A stretch of 64,000 bases of DNA from Pseudoxanthomonas broegbernensis (GTDB lineage Bacteria; Pseudomonadota; Gammaproteobacteria; Xanthomonadales; Xanthomonadaceae), in contig NZ_JACHGU010000001.1 in the NCBI RefSeq assembly GCF_014202435.1, forward strand, positions 124,001 to 188,000, given 5' to 3'. Position numbers and translations under genes: made by a program. Shown in pieces: positions 46,112-53,454 of this stretch. The notes beneath the pieces were generated by a model. That model had not been told where the DNA came from. It did no database searches and worked only from the letters and a program-made list of their open reading frames with translations. How positions within the stretch are numbered: the first letter of the stretch is position 1; each line of letters opens with the position of its first letter.

Positions 46112-46234
46112 GCGGGGAATCCGGATAAGGCCTGGAAGCGCGTGATTCTAGCGCCAAGCTCTGGCTCCAGGCTGTACGGCCGCCCCGGCGGCCCTCATCC
46201 CGGCACGCGGATCGTTCCACGGCTCCGGAGCCGT

Positions 46235-46260
46235 GTCGGCGGCTGAAGTCGATTCTTACA
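46235..46260 (-). repeat. GTA(A)G/REP-like palindromic repeat
   Basis: On the minus strand it reads TGTAAGAATCGACTTCAGCC followed by GCCGAC. It is a more divergent copy of the repeat seen at 31511, located in the divergent gspG/wzm intergenic region. Confidence 0.5.
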
Positions 46261-46325
46261 GATTGAGGAAGCCGGGTGGCCGGCCCCCTCCCGGCACGCC
46301 GTCGTTCCGCCGCTCCGATGCCGGA

Positions 46326-46350
46326 TCGCCGACCGAAGCCGGCTCCTGCG
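46326..46350 (-). repeat. REP-like palindromic repeat
   Basis: On the minus strand it reads CGCAGGAGCCGGCTTCGGTC followed by GGCGA, nearly the same as the copy at 8925. It is the second repeat in the gspG/wzm gap, 66 bp after the first and in the same orientation. Confidence 0.55.
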
Positions 46351-46400
46351 GCAGGCCGTGCCCGGCCTGCTACCCTTCGCGTTTTTCCTGCGCGCACAAA

Positions 46401-47204
46401 ATGCCGATCCCCACCCCCCGGCGCCTGGCCGAGCTGGCTTCCCTCTGGCGCACCCTGGTCGTACAGGATCTGGCCATCCGCTACCGCGGCACCCTGCTGG
46501 GGCGGGTCTGGCCGGTGCTGATGCCGCTGCTGATGCTGGCATTGTTCGGCTTCATGTTCGGCGTCATCTTCCGCTCGCGCTGGCCCGGGGTGGCCGAGGA
46601 CGACCACCTGGGCTTCATCCTCAACCTGTTCACGGGGCTGCTGGTCCATGGCGTGCTGGCCGAGGCGATCGGGCAGGCGCCCACCCTGATGCAGCGCAAC
46701 AGCAACTTCGTGCGCAAGATGGTGTTCCCGCTGCCCGTGCTGGTGGCGGTGCCGGTGGGCGCGGCGCTGGTGCATGCGGCCATCGGCTTCGCGCTGCTGG
46801 TGGCGATCAACGGCCTGTTCGGCAGCGGGCTGCACCTGTCGGCGCTCGCGGTGCCGCTGGTGCTGGTGCCCTACCTGGTGCTGCTGTACGGCCTGTCCCT
46901 GGTGTTCGCGGCGCTTGGGGTGTACGTCCGCGACCTGGGCCAGGTGGTCGGCGTGCTGGTGACCGCGATGCTGTTCACCGGTGCGGTGTTCTTCCCCGCC
47001 AACCTGGTGCCCGCCGCGCTGGCCGGCGTGGTCCGCTTCAACCCCATCACCTGGCCCATCGACGCGGTGCGCGGCTGCCTGCTGCGCGGGCAGTGGCCCG
47101 ATCCGCTGGCCTTCGGCCTTTATTCGCTGGCGGCGGTGGCGGTGCTGCTGGTCGGGCTGTGGGTCTTCTCCCTGCTGCGCCGCGGCTTCGCCGACCTGCT
47201 GTAG
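46401..47204 (+). CDS. wzm: ABC-2 type polysaccharide/O-antigen exporter permease
   Basis: 267 residues with six predicted membrane helices. Family features are an N-terminal amphipathic stretch with QDLAIRYRGTLLGRVWPVLM, YVRDLGQVVGVLV, TGAVFFPANLVP and FNPITWPIDAVRG. It is the membrane half of a Wzm-Wzt exporter for lipid-linked polysaccharide. The start at 46401 (MPIPTPRRLAEL) is chosen; the longer frame covers REP sequence. The matching ATPase (wzt) is not adjacent but 6.2 kb downstream, with gspE, gspF and the surface protein between them. Confidence 0.92.
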   Translation: MPIPTPRRLAELASLWRTLVVQDLAIRYRGTLLGRVWPVLMPLLMLALFGFMFGVIFRSRWPGVAEDDHLGFILNLFTGLLVHGVLAEAIGQAPTLMQRNSNFVRKMVFPLPVLVAVPVGAALVHAAIGFALLVAINGLFGSGLHLSALAVPLVLVPYLVLLYGLSLVFAALGVYVRDLGQVVGVLVTAMLFTGAVFFPANLVPAALAGVVRFNPITWPIDAVRGCLLRGQWPDPLAFGLYSLAAVAVLLVGLWVFSLLRRGFADLL

Positions 47205-47279
47205 GGCGCCCTTGGGCGCGACACCCCCGCGCCGATGTACCACAATGCCGTTTTCCGACTTCCAGGTCCCTCCCTCGCG

Positions 47280-48989
47280 ATGAACGCCATGCCCGCACCG
47301 CTGGATGCCCCGCTGCTGCTGGGGCAGTTGCTGCTGGAGCGCGGCGCGATCCGCCAGGCCGACCTGGACCGCGCGCTGGAACTGCAGGGCGGCGTGGGCG
47401 GCCGCATCGGCAGCTTGCTGGTGCGCATCGGCGCGCTCTCGGAAGACCAGTTGATCGAGGCGCTCTCGGCGCAGTTGCGGTTGCCCGTGGCCGGGCGCGA
47501 GCTGCCTCTGCCGGCGGGCCTGGCCGACTGGCGCCTGCCCGGCGGCGCCGACGTGGCCCTGGACTGGATGCAGGACCGCGACGTGCTGCTGTGGGAGGAC
47601 GACCAGGGCCGGGCCTGGTGCGCCAGCCGCGATCCGCTCGATTCGGAGCTGCTGGAAGCGCTGGCCTACCTGTGGCCGCAGCGCGCCATCGGCATGGTGC
47701 TGGCGCCCAGCCAGTTGCTGGAGCGCACCCTCGACACCCTCGTCCAGGAGCAGCGCGGCGGCGACGCCTGGGCCAGCGACGACGTGCGCCACCTGCGCGA
47801 GCTGGCCGAGGAGGCGCCGGTGGTGGAACTGGTCAACAGCCTGCTGGCTCAGGCGGTGGAGCAGCGCGCCTCGGACATCCACCTGGAGCCGGAGGAAAGC
47901 CAGTTCGTCGTGCGTTTCCGCATCGATGGCGTGCTCTATTCGCGCCTGCGCCTGCCGCGCGAGCGCTTCAACGCGGTCGCATCGCGCCTGAAGCTGATCT
48001 CGGGCATGGACATCGCCGAGCGCCGCCTGCCCCAGGACGGCCGCCTCAGCGTGCGTGCCAGCGGCCAGGCCATGGACATCCGCGCCTCGGCGCTGCCGGG
48101 CGTGCACGGCGAATCCATCGTCCTGCGCCTGCTGCCCAAGGAGCGCAAGGACCTGGGCCTGGAACGCCTGGGCATGGCGCCGGACCACCTGCACATCCTG
48201 CGCGGCTGGAGCCGGGAGGCGCACGGCATCGTCCTGGTCACCGGTCCCACCGGCTCGGGCAAGTCGACCACGCTGTACGCCACCCTGGCGGCCAGCAACG
48301 ACGGCATGAAGAAGATCATCACCGTCGAGGACCCGGTCGAATTCCAATTGCCCGGCATCACCCAGATCCAGACCCAGGCCGACATCGGCCTGACCTTCGC
48401 CAGCGTGCTGCGTTCGATCCTGCGCCAGGACCCGGACGTGATCATGGTCGGCGAGATCCGCGACCGGGAGACGGCCGAGATCGCCATCCAGTCCGCGCTC
48501 ACCGGCCACCTGGTGCTGTCCACGGTGCACACCAACGACGCGCTCGCGGCCTTCACCCGGCTGATCGACATGGGCGTGGAGCCGTTCCTGGTCGCCACCC
48601 CGCTCAAGGGCGTGCAGGCCCAGCGCCTGGTGCGCCGGCTGTGCCCGCATTGCGCGCGGCCCGCCCAGGTGCTGCCCGACGCCATCGTGGAGGAGACCGG
48701 ACAATGGGCGGCGCGCGTATACGGCGCCGACGCGCCGCCGGCGAAATGGATGGAAGCGGTTGGCTGCCCGCGCTGCCAGAACACCGGCTACCAGGGCCGC
48801 GTCGGCATCTACGAGCTGGTGCCGGTGGACGAGGCCATGCAGCAGGCGGTGGTGTCCGGCGCCACCCACCCGCAGTTGCGGGCGATGGCGCGCGAGCGCG
48901 GCTTCCGCTTCCTGCGCGAGGACGGCCTGCTCAAGGCCTGGCAGGGCATCACCACGGTGGATGAAGTGTTGCGGGTGACGGCGGTCTGA
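47280..48989 (+). CDS. gspE: Type II secretion ATPase E
   Basis: 569 residues, cytoplasmic motor of the secretion system. N-terminal GspE/N1E domain (about 15-170), then the catalytic core: Walker A GPTGSGKS (322-329), Asp box ITVEDPVEFQL, Walker B PDVIMVGEIRDRETAE, His box GHLVLSTVHTNDA. The zinc-binding tetracysteine motif has CPHC (455-458) and CPRC (496-499). It lies 75 bp after wzm in the same direction and overlaps gspF by one base. Its partner genes gspG-D are on the opposite strand. Confidence 0.96.
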   Translation: MNAMPAPLDAPLLLGQLLLERGAIRQADLDRALELQGGVGGRIGSLLVRIGALSEDQLIEALSAQLRLPVAGRELPLPAGLADWRLPGGADVALDWMQDRDVLLWEDDQGRAWCASRDPLDSELLEALAYLWPQRAIGMVLAPSQLLERTLDTLVQEQRGGDAWASDDVRHLRELAEEAPVVELVNSLLAQAVEQRASDIHLEPEESQFVVRFRIDGVLYSRLRLPRERFNAVASRLKLISGMDIAERRLPQDGRLSVRASGQAMDIRASALPGVHGESIVLRLLPKERKDLGLERLGMAPDHLHILRGWSREAHGIVLVTGPTGSGKSTTLYATLAASNDGMKKIITVEDPVEFQLPGITQIQTQADIGLTFASVLRSILRQDPDVIMVGEIRDRETAEIAIQSALTGHLVLSTVHTNDALAAFTRLIDMGVEPFLVATPLKGVQAQRLVRRLCPHCARPAQVLPDAIVEETGQWAARVYGADAPPAKWMEAVGCPRCQNTGYQGRVGIYELVPVDEAMQQAVVSGATHPQLRAMARERGFRFLREDGLLKAWQGITTVDEVLRVTAV

Positions 48990-50191
48990 TGGCCAGCTTC
49001 CGGTTCAAGGCGGTCAACGCCGAGGGCGCGAGGCTGGATGGCGAGATCGCCGCCGCCGGCGAGCGCGAGGCCGCGCGGCTGCTGGAGCGCCGCGGGCTGT
49101 CGGTACTGGCCCTGGAACCGGCCGCCGCCGCGCCGCGCGCACGCTTCGCCCGCGGCCGCCGCCTGAAGGACCGCGACATCGTCCTGGCCCTGCACGAGCT
49201 GGCGACGCTGCTGGCCTCGGGCGTGTCCCTGGCCGAGGCGGTGGCCGCGCAATCGCGCTCGGCCCACCACCCCCGCCTGCTGGCCGCGTTCGAGGCCGTC
49301 TCCACGGGCCTGCGCCAGGGCCAGCCGTTCTCGCAGGCGCTGCTGGACACCGGGCTGCCGCTGCCGGCCTATGTCGGCACCCTGGTGCGCAGCGGCGAGA
49401 AGGCGGGCCAACTGGGCAAGGCCGTGCAGGACGCGGTGTCGCAGATGGAATACGACATGCAGGTGCGCGGCGAGATCCGCCAGGCGTTGACCTACCCCAC
49501 GGTGCTGGTCGCCGCCGGCCTGGGCGCGGTGGTGATGATGTTCACCTTCGTCGTGCCCAAGTTCGCCGCCCTGCTGGACCGCGCCGACGACCTGCCATGG
49601 CTGGGCTGGGCGGTACTGAGTACCGGCATGTTCGCCCGCCAGTACTGGTGGCTGGTGCTGCTGGCACTGGCGGTTGCCGCCGTGTCGGTCTACCGTCTGC
49701 TGCGCGATCCGGCCGCGCGCGCGCGCGGCTACGAACGCCTGGAGCGCCTGCCCGTCATCGGCGCGTGGCGCATCGAGTCGGAGACCGCCGCCTGGGCGCG
49801 CATCCTGGCCACCCTGCTGGGCAACCGCGTACCGCTGCTGGACGCCCTGTCGCTGGCCCAGGCGGGGGTGCGCGCGCCCGGCCGCCGCGCCCGCCTGGAG
49901 GAGGTGGCCCGCAACGTGCGCGCCGGTGCCACCCTGGCCGACTCCCTGGAGGAGCAGGCCACCCTGACGGCCACCGGCTACAACCTGGTGCGGGTGGGCG
50001 AGCGTTCCGGCGAGTTGCCGGCCATGCTGCGCTCGCTGGCGCGCCTGTGCGAGGAATCGGGCCGGGCCCGCATGAAGCAGTTCCTGGCCCTGCTGGAGCC
50101 GGTGGCCATCCTGCTGATCGGCTCGGTGATCGGCGTGATCATGATCGGCATCATCCTGGCCATCACCAGCGCCAACGACATCGTCGTCTAG
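48989..50191 (+). CDS. gspF: Type II secretion inner-membrane platform protein F
   Basis: 400 residues. Two repeated GspF domains are visible: LHELATLLASGVSLAEAVAA with LVRSGEKAGQLG, and ARILATLLGNRVPLLDALSL with LVRVGERSGELP. Three transmembrane helices lie at about 170-195, 215-235 and 370-395. The C-terminus AITSANDIVV matches the family. The ATG shares one base with the gspE stop. It is followed by a likely terminator. Confidence 0.96.
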   Translation: MASFRFKAVNAEGARLDGEIAAAGEREAARLLERRGLSVLALEPAAAAPRARFARGRRLKDRDIVLALHELATLLASGVSLAEAVAAQSRSAHHPRLLAAFEAVSTGLRQGQPFSQALLDTGLPLPAYVGTLVRSGEKAGQLGKAVQDAVSQMEYDMQVRGEIRQALTYPTVLVAAGLGAVVMMFTFVVPKFAALLDRADDLPWLGWAVLSTGMFARQYWWLVLLALAVAAVSVYRLLRDPAARARGYERLERLPVIGAWRIESETAAWARILATLLGNRVPLLDALSLAQAGVRAPGRRARLEEVARNVRAGATLADSLEEQATLTATGYNLVRVGERSGELPAMLRSLARLCEESGRARMKQFLALLEPVAILLIGSVIGVIMIGIILAITSANDIVV

Positions 50192-50194
50192 ACT

Positions 50195-50236
50195 GCCCCT
50201 TCTCGTCGCCCCGGGCTGGCGGGGGGAGGGGCTTTT
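50195..50236 (+). terminator. Probable terminator after gspF
   Basis: GCCCCTTC (50195-50202) pairs with GGAGGGGC (50225-50232) with one G-U pair. Inside, CGCC pairs with GGCG. TTTT follows directly. It starts 4 bp after the gspF stop and separates wzm-gspE-gspF from the surface-protein unit. Confidence 0.6.
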
Positions 50237-50388
50237 GGTAAGCTCGCCCCACGTCGTGCATGCCGGCACGGCCTCCGTCGCGTACCGGGGAAGCGCCGCA
50301 CGGGGCATGGGTAAACCCGAAGGTTCGCCTTGAAACCGCCTGCCGGGGCGCACCGCACAGAATCGTGCGGCGGGGGACGGTGTTCTAC

Positions 50389-50417
50389 TTGACGGTCTGG
50401 TAAGGCCCGGTTAACGT
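50389..50417 (+). promoter_or_regulatory. Putative promoter of the surface-protein gene
   Basis: TTGACG (50389-50394), 17-bp spacer, TAACGT (50412-50417). The -35 matches consensus at five of six positions; the -10 is moderate. The predicted start near 50424 would give a leader of about 170 nt. Confidence 0.5.
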
Positions 50418-50423
50418 TCCGGC

Positions 50424-50594
50424 GTAGCTTGCGGTCGAAGGGTCCGGGGAGATGGCTTTTTCGTCTTGAAGGGTTCACGGAAGCGACCGGTTGCCAGAGG
50501 GCTAGCCCGACGGTACCGGGGATAGCAGGTAACCGGTAAGAGCTACTTGCAGTAACTAAATTTAGTTGCCTAAACCTCAATGGAGTTGATTCAT
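50424..50594 (+). promoter_or_regulatory. Structured 5' leader of the surface-protein gene
   Basis: CGGTCG (50432-50437) can pair with CGACCG (50484-50489). Alternatively ACCGGTTGCC (50486-50495) pairs with GGTAACCGGT (50528-50537) and encloses a GGGCTAGCCC hairpin. The two pairings share bases 50486-50489, so they exclude each other. The leader ends with the 14-bp palindrome AACTAAATTTAGTT (50554-50567) and a GGAG ribosome-binding site (50582-50585) 9 nt before the ATG. No known riboswitch core was recognised. The remaining gene-free part upstream (50237-50388) shows no clear feature. Confidence 0.5.
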
Positions 50595-52202
50595 ATGACG
50601 AAGTTCAACAAGAGCCTGCTGACCGCGGCCGTGGTCGGTGCTCTCGCACTGCCGGGCCTGGCGTCGGCGGCCGACCTGTCCTACGTGGCGGGCAAGCAGA
50701 TCTCGTTCGCCAAGGACCTGATCGTCAACGACGGCACCACCATCTACACCGCCAACGGCCTGCGCCTGACGGCGGAAGCCGCCGACGCTGCGCGTCTGGG
50801 CACGGTCGCCGGCGACGACATCACCGTCAAGGTCACCCTGACCAATGGCGCCAAGTTCGACACCACTGCCGATGCCCCGACCCTGGTCGCCGGCTTCCTG
50901 GAAGGCGTGCAGACCGGCGGTGCTCCCGTCGCGCTGGGTGCCGGTCCCACCATCGTCGGTACTCCGTACTACTCCACCAGCGGTCAGGAGTTGAACTTCA
51001 CCTACACCGCCACTGGTGCCGGTGTCGTCGGCGCTGCCGGTGACTTCTTCCTCGAACTGAACAGCCTGCAGATCACCAGCCTGGTGCAGGGCCTGTTCAC
51101 CGGCAACAGCGTCGGCGCGGAAATCACCGTGCAGAACTCGTCGGGCCAGCAGATCCTGGCATCGAGCGCCACCATCGCCACCTCCAAGTGGGGCCTGGCC
51201 GTCAGCGACGACACCAGCCTGGGCGACGCTAACAAGACCATCGACGTCGCGGCGACCCCGCGCAAGAGCCTGTTCTCGCCGACCGGTGCCGTGGGTGGCT
51301 CGGCTGGTGCGGCTGGCAACGGTTACTTCAACGCCGGTGCCCTGATCGTCGACATCGCCACGGCCGTGCCGGTCGGCGGCGGCGCCGAGACCTACATCAA
51401 CAACTACAGCGCCGTGGCTGCCTCGCCGCAGTACAACATCGTCGCGACGGCGGACATCACCGTCACCGTCACCGGCTCCGACCTGGATGCCTTCGACGGC
51501 GGCAACGTGTGGCTCGACCAGGTTGCCACCTGCGACAGCGGCGTGGACCTGGCGGGTACCGTCAGCGGCGCCGACGCCACCTTCACCAGCGATGCCAGCG
51601 ATCCGCTGTGGGCCAGCGTGACCGGTGCCCCTCCGGGCCCCTCGACCGTCTTCGTGTGCTTCGGCGCCCATGACGACGTCGAGATCAATGCCCAGGACCT
51701 GTCGGGTTCGGTCTCGGTCGACTACAAGCTGCCGACCCAGCGCGTCAACCCGCCGGCCGCTTCGTTCGCGCTGCTGCCGCTGCGCCTGAACGGCACCACG
51801 CTCTACTTCCAGAACGTGAACCCGGGTGACAACCCGACCGCCCAGTCGTTCCTGCGCCTGAGCAACCACAACACCCAGATCTGCCCGGTCACCATCGACG
51901 CCAAGGACGACAAGGGCCGCCTGAGTGGTGAGGTCAACCTGACCCTGAAGCCGCACGCTTCGGCCCAGCTGAACACCACGTTCCTGGATACCGGCTCGTT
52001 CCCGGCTGGCCTGGTCACCGAGACCGGTGCTGCTGGCGCGTTTGGCGACGGTGCGGGCAAGTGGTACGTCCGTGTGACCGCCGAGTGCACCAACTTCACC
52101 GCTTCGGCGCTGAACCGCAACAATGACTCCGGTACGGTCACCGACCTGACCCCTGAGAAGGGCAACGGCGCTCAGTGGTCCACCCCGACCGATCGCCTGT
52201 AA
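50595..52202 (+). CDS. Exported surface protein, S-layer-like candidate
   Basis: 535 residues. A Sec signal peptide (MTKFNKSLLTAAVVGALALP to GLASA, cleavage near 25) precedes a Gly/Ala/Thr/Val-rich, Lys-poor beta protein. Four Cys are near VATCDSG, VFVCFGA, TQICPV and AECTNF. The last 130 residues (FLRLSNHNTQICPVTIDAKD, LTLKPHASAQLNTTFL, GAGKWYVRVTAEC) resemble a beta-sandwich domain recurrent in exported proteobacterial proteins. A good ribosome-binding site, structured leader, strong terminator and T-ending Gly/Ala codons suggest high expression. Its place between gspF and wzt makes it a candidate cargo and surface-layer protein. The function is inferred; no S-layer anchor domain was recognised. 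Confidence 0.6.
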   Translation: MTKFNKSLLTAAVVGALALPGLASAADLSYVAGKQISFAKDLIVNDGTTIYTANGLRLTAEAADAARLGTVAGDDITVKVTLTNGAKFDTTADAPTLVAGFLEGVQTGGAPVALGAGPTIVGTPYYSTSGQELNFTYTATGAGVVGAAGDFFLELNSLQITSLVQGLFTGNSVGAEITVQNSSGQQILASSATIATSKWGLAVSDDTSLGDANKTIDVAATPRKSLFSPTGAVGGSAGAAGNGYFNAGALIVDIATAVPVGGGAETYINNYSAVAASPQYNIVATADITVTVTGSDLDAFDGGNVWLDQVATCDSGVDLAGTVSGADATFTSDASDPLWASVTGAPPGPSTVFVCFGAHDDVEINAQDLSGSVSVDYKLPTQRVNPPAASFALLPLRLNGTTLYFQNVNPGDNPTAQSFLRLSNHNTQICPVTIDAKDDKGRLSGEVNLTLKPHASAQLNTTFLDTGSFPAGLVTETGAAGAFGDGAGKWYVRVTAECTNFTASALNRNNDSGTVTDLTPEKGNGAQWSTPTDRL

Positions 52203-52250
52203 TCCAGGGCAGTCGTTCGGCCTGCAGCAACACCGCAGGCAAGCAACACG

Positions 52251-52282
52251 GGACGGGTGGCGCAAGCCACCCGTCCTTTTTT
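52251..52282 (+). terminator. Strong Rho-independent terminator of the surface-protein gene
   Basis: A perfect 11-bp stem, GGACGGGTGGC / GCCACCCGTCC, with a GCAA tetraloop and six T residues. It lies 48 bp after the stop and is one of the strongest terminators in the window, as expected for an abundant transcript. Confidence 0.95.
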
Positions 52283-52532
52283 GTGGGCCTTTGTCGGCCT
52301 TCTGCGGGCCGGAACCGCTGTCTCCCCCCGCAATCGCATCGGGTGGATGCCAGCGTTTCTTCCGTGGGAATGCCCTTTTCGTAGGAATGCCCCCGGCGCA
52401 CATGGCTTGTCCCGTCACAGGGCTGGAGGGCTTCGCGCTGGGGGGCTCCTGCCGACCCCCGGAGAGACGGCACCCTGTGATCGCTTCGTAGCATCGGAGC
52501 CCTGCGGTTGGGCGGCTCTGAAGTTAGTGCAA
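52283..52532. other. Gene-free stretch between two terminators
   Basis: No credible ORF. It contains a distant inverted repeat CACAGGG / CCCTGTG (about 52416 and 52473) enclosing a G-rich and C-rich pair (GGGGGGCTCC / CCCCGGAG), and a short direct repeat GGAATGCCC (near 52368 and 52385). No promoter-like pair was found, so it is left unassigned. Confidence 0.4.
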
Positions 52533-52556
52533 TAAAAAAGCCCGCTTGCGCGGGCT
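52533..52556 (-). terminator. Terminator of the leftward hypothetical gene
   Basis: Stem AGCCCGC / GCGGGCT with a TTGC loop. On the minus strand it is followed by TTTTTT (the A run at 52534-52539). It lies 31 bp after the stop at 52587. Confidence 0.88.
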
Positions 52557-52586
52557 CTATTCCGTGGACGGATGCCAGGTACCGCT

Positions 52587-53336
52587 TCAGGGCGCCTGCG
52601 GCGGCGCACCCACCTTGTCCTTGGTCTTGGACAATACGGCCGCATAGCGTTCCGCCTGCTTGAGCCATTCCTCGGCATAGGCGCGCAGGGCCGGACTATC
52701 CGCCTTGGGGCACTCGCGGTCCGCGGCGGTGCAACGGACTGCCAACAGACTCTCGGCTTCCTGCCGGATGCCCGGCCTGATCCTCTGGATCGAGACGCCG
52801 TGCTTGGCTTCCAGGCCTTTGGCCGCCTCTTCCAGAGCGGCCCGGTGTGCGGCGGCGATGCCGCTCTTGCCCTTGTACCAGGCCGGCCGGCCGGTGCCGT
52901 CGAGCAGTGCTTCGCCGCGCAGGGCCCAGGTCACCCGCATCTGCCAGGAGGCGTACTGGATCGCTTTGGACAGGCCCTTGGCTTTTTCGCTGGTGCAGTC
53001 CAGCGATGCCTCCGCGGCCACGGCCTGCCGCGCGGCCGCCTCCGGGTGCCCGGCCTGCCCGCCATGGGCGTTGAACCAGGCCAGGCGCTCCTGCGCCGTA
53101 GCGTCGAGGGCGGTACGGGCGGCCGGTTCAAGCCAGTGGCAGCGCTTGTCCAGCGAGAGCATCTGCTGCAGTTCCGCGTACTGGCGCGAGGCCAGTTGCA
53201 ACTGCTGGGTGGGATCGGCTTCGTCCGTGGCGGGCTTGGCCGTTTCCGCGTGGGCGCTGCCAAGGGCCAGGCCCAGGGCGGCGGTCAGCAGGCCCAGTGC
53301 GGGAGAGATGCGCCGAGAGGTGGGAATAGGCGACAT
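52587..53336 (-). CDS. Hypothetical exported protein
   Basis: 249 residues, not recognised. A signal peptide (about 1-33, with LGLLTAALGLALGSAHA) is followed by a largely helical, Ala/Lys/Gln-rich domain with four Cys (DKRCHWL, SLDCTSE, AVRCTAA, DRECPKA), enough for two disulfides. The start at 53336 is set by the signal peptide; the frame runs further upstream without support. It is a single-gene unit with its own terminator, transcribed away from wzt, inside the surface locus. A periplasmic role is likely, no more. Confidence 0.75.
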   Translation of the reverse strand: MSPIPTSRRISPALGLLTAALGLALGSAHAETAKPATDEADPTQQLQLASRQYAELQQMLSLDKRCHWLEPAARTALDATAQERLAWFNAHGGQAGHPEAAARQAVAAEASLDCTSEKAKGLSKAIQYASWQMRVTWALRGEALLDGTGRPAWYKGKSGIAAAHRAALEEAAKGLEAKHGVSIQRIRPGIRQEAESLLAVRCTAADRECPKADSPALRAYAEEWLKQAERYAAVLSKTKDKVGAPPQAP

Positions 53337-53454
53337 GGTTTCCTGGTGTCTGGGAAGGGGACGGCAATGATGCCTGAACCGGCTGCCCTCGGCATGGCGC
53401 GCGTCCTCGCGCCATATGCATGCCCGGGCCCGCACCGGTATCCTTGCCGGCTCG

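Noticed and set aside
45219-48869. 1216-residue minus-strand ORF across gspH and the wzm-gspE region
   Set aside because: Only its end (gspH, 45219-45659) is coding. The rest is a shadow of wzm and gspE, which carry intact family motifs.
50261-50594. c-di-GMP (GEMM) riboswitch in the surface-protein leader
   Set aside because: GC-rich, with GGGTAAACC-like and GGTACCGGGG-like pieces, but the conserved GEMM core and tetraloop-receptor elements are not present in order.
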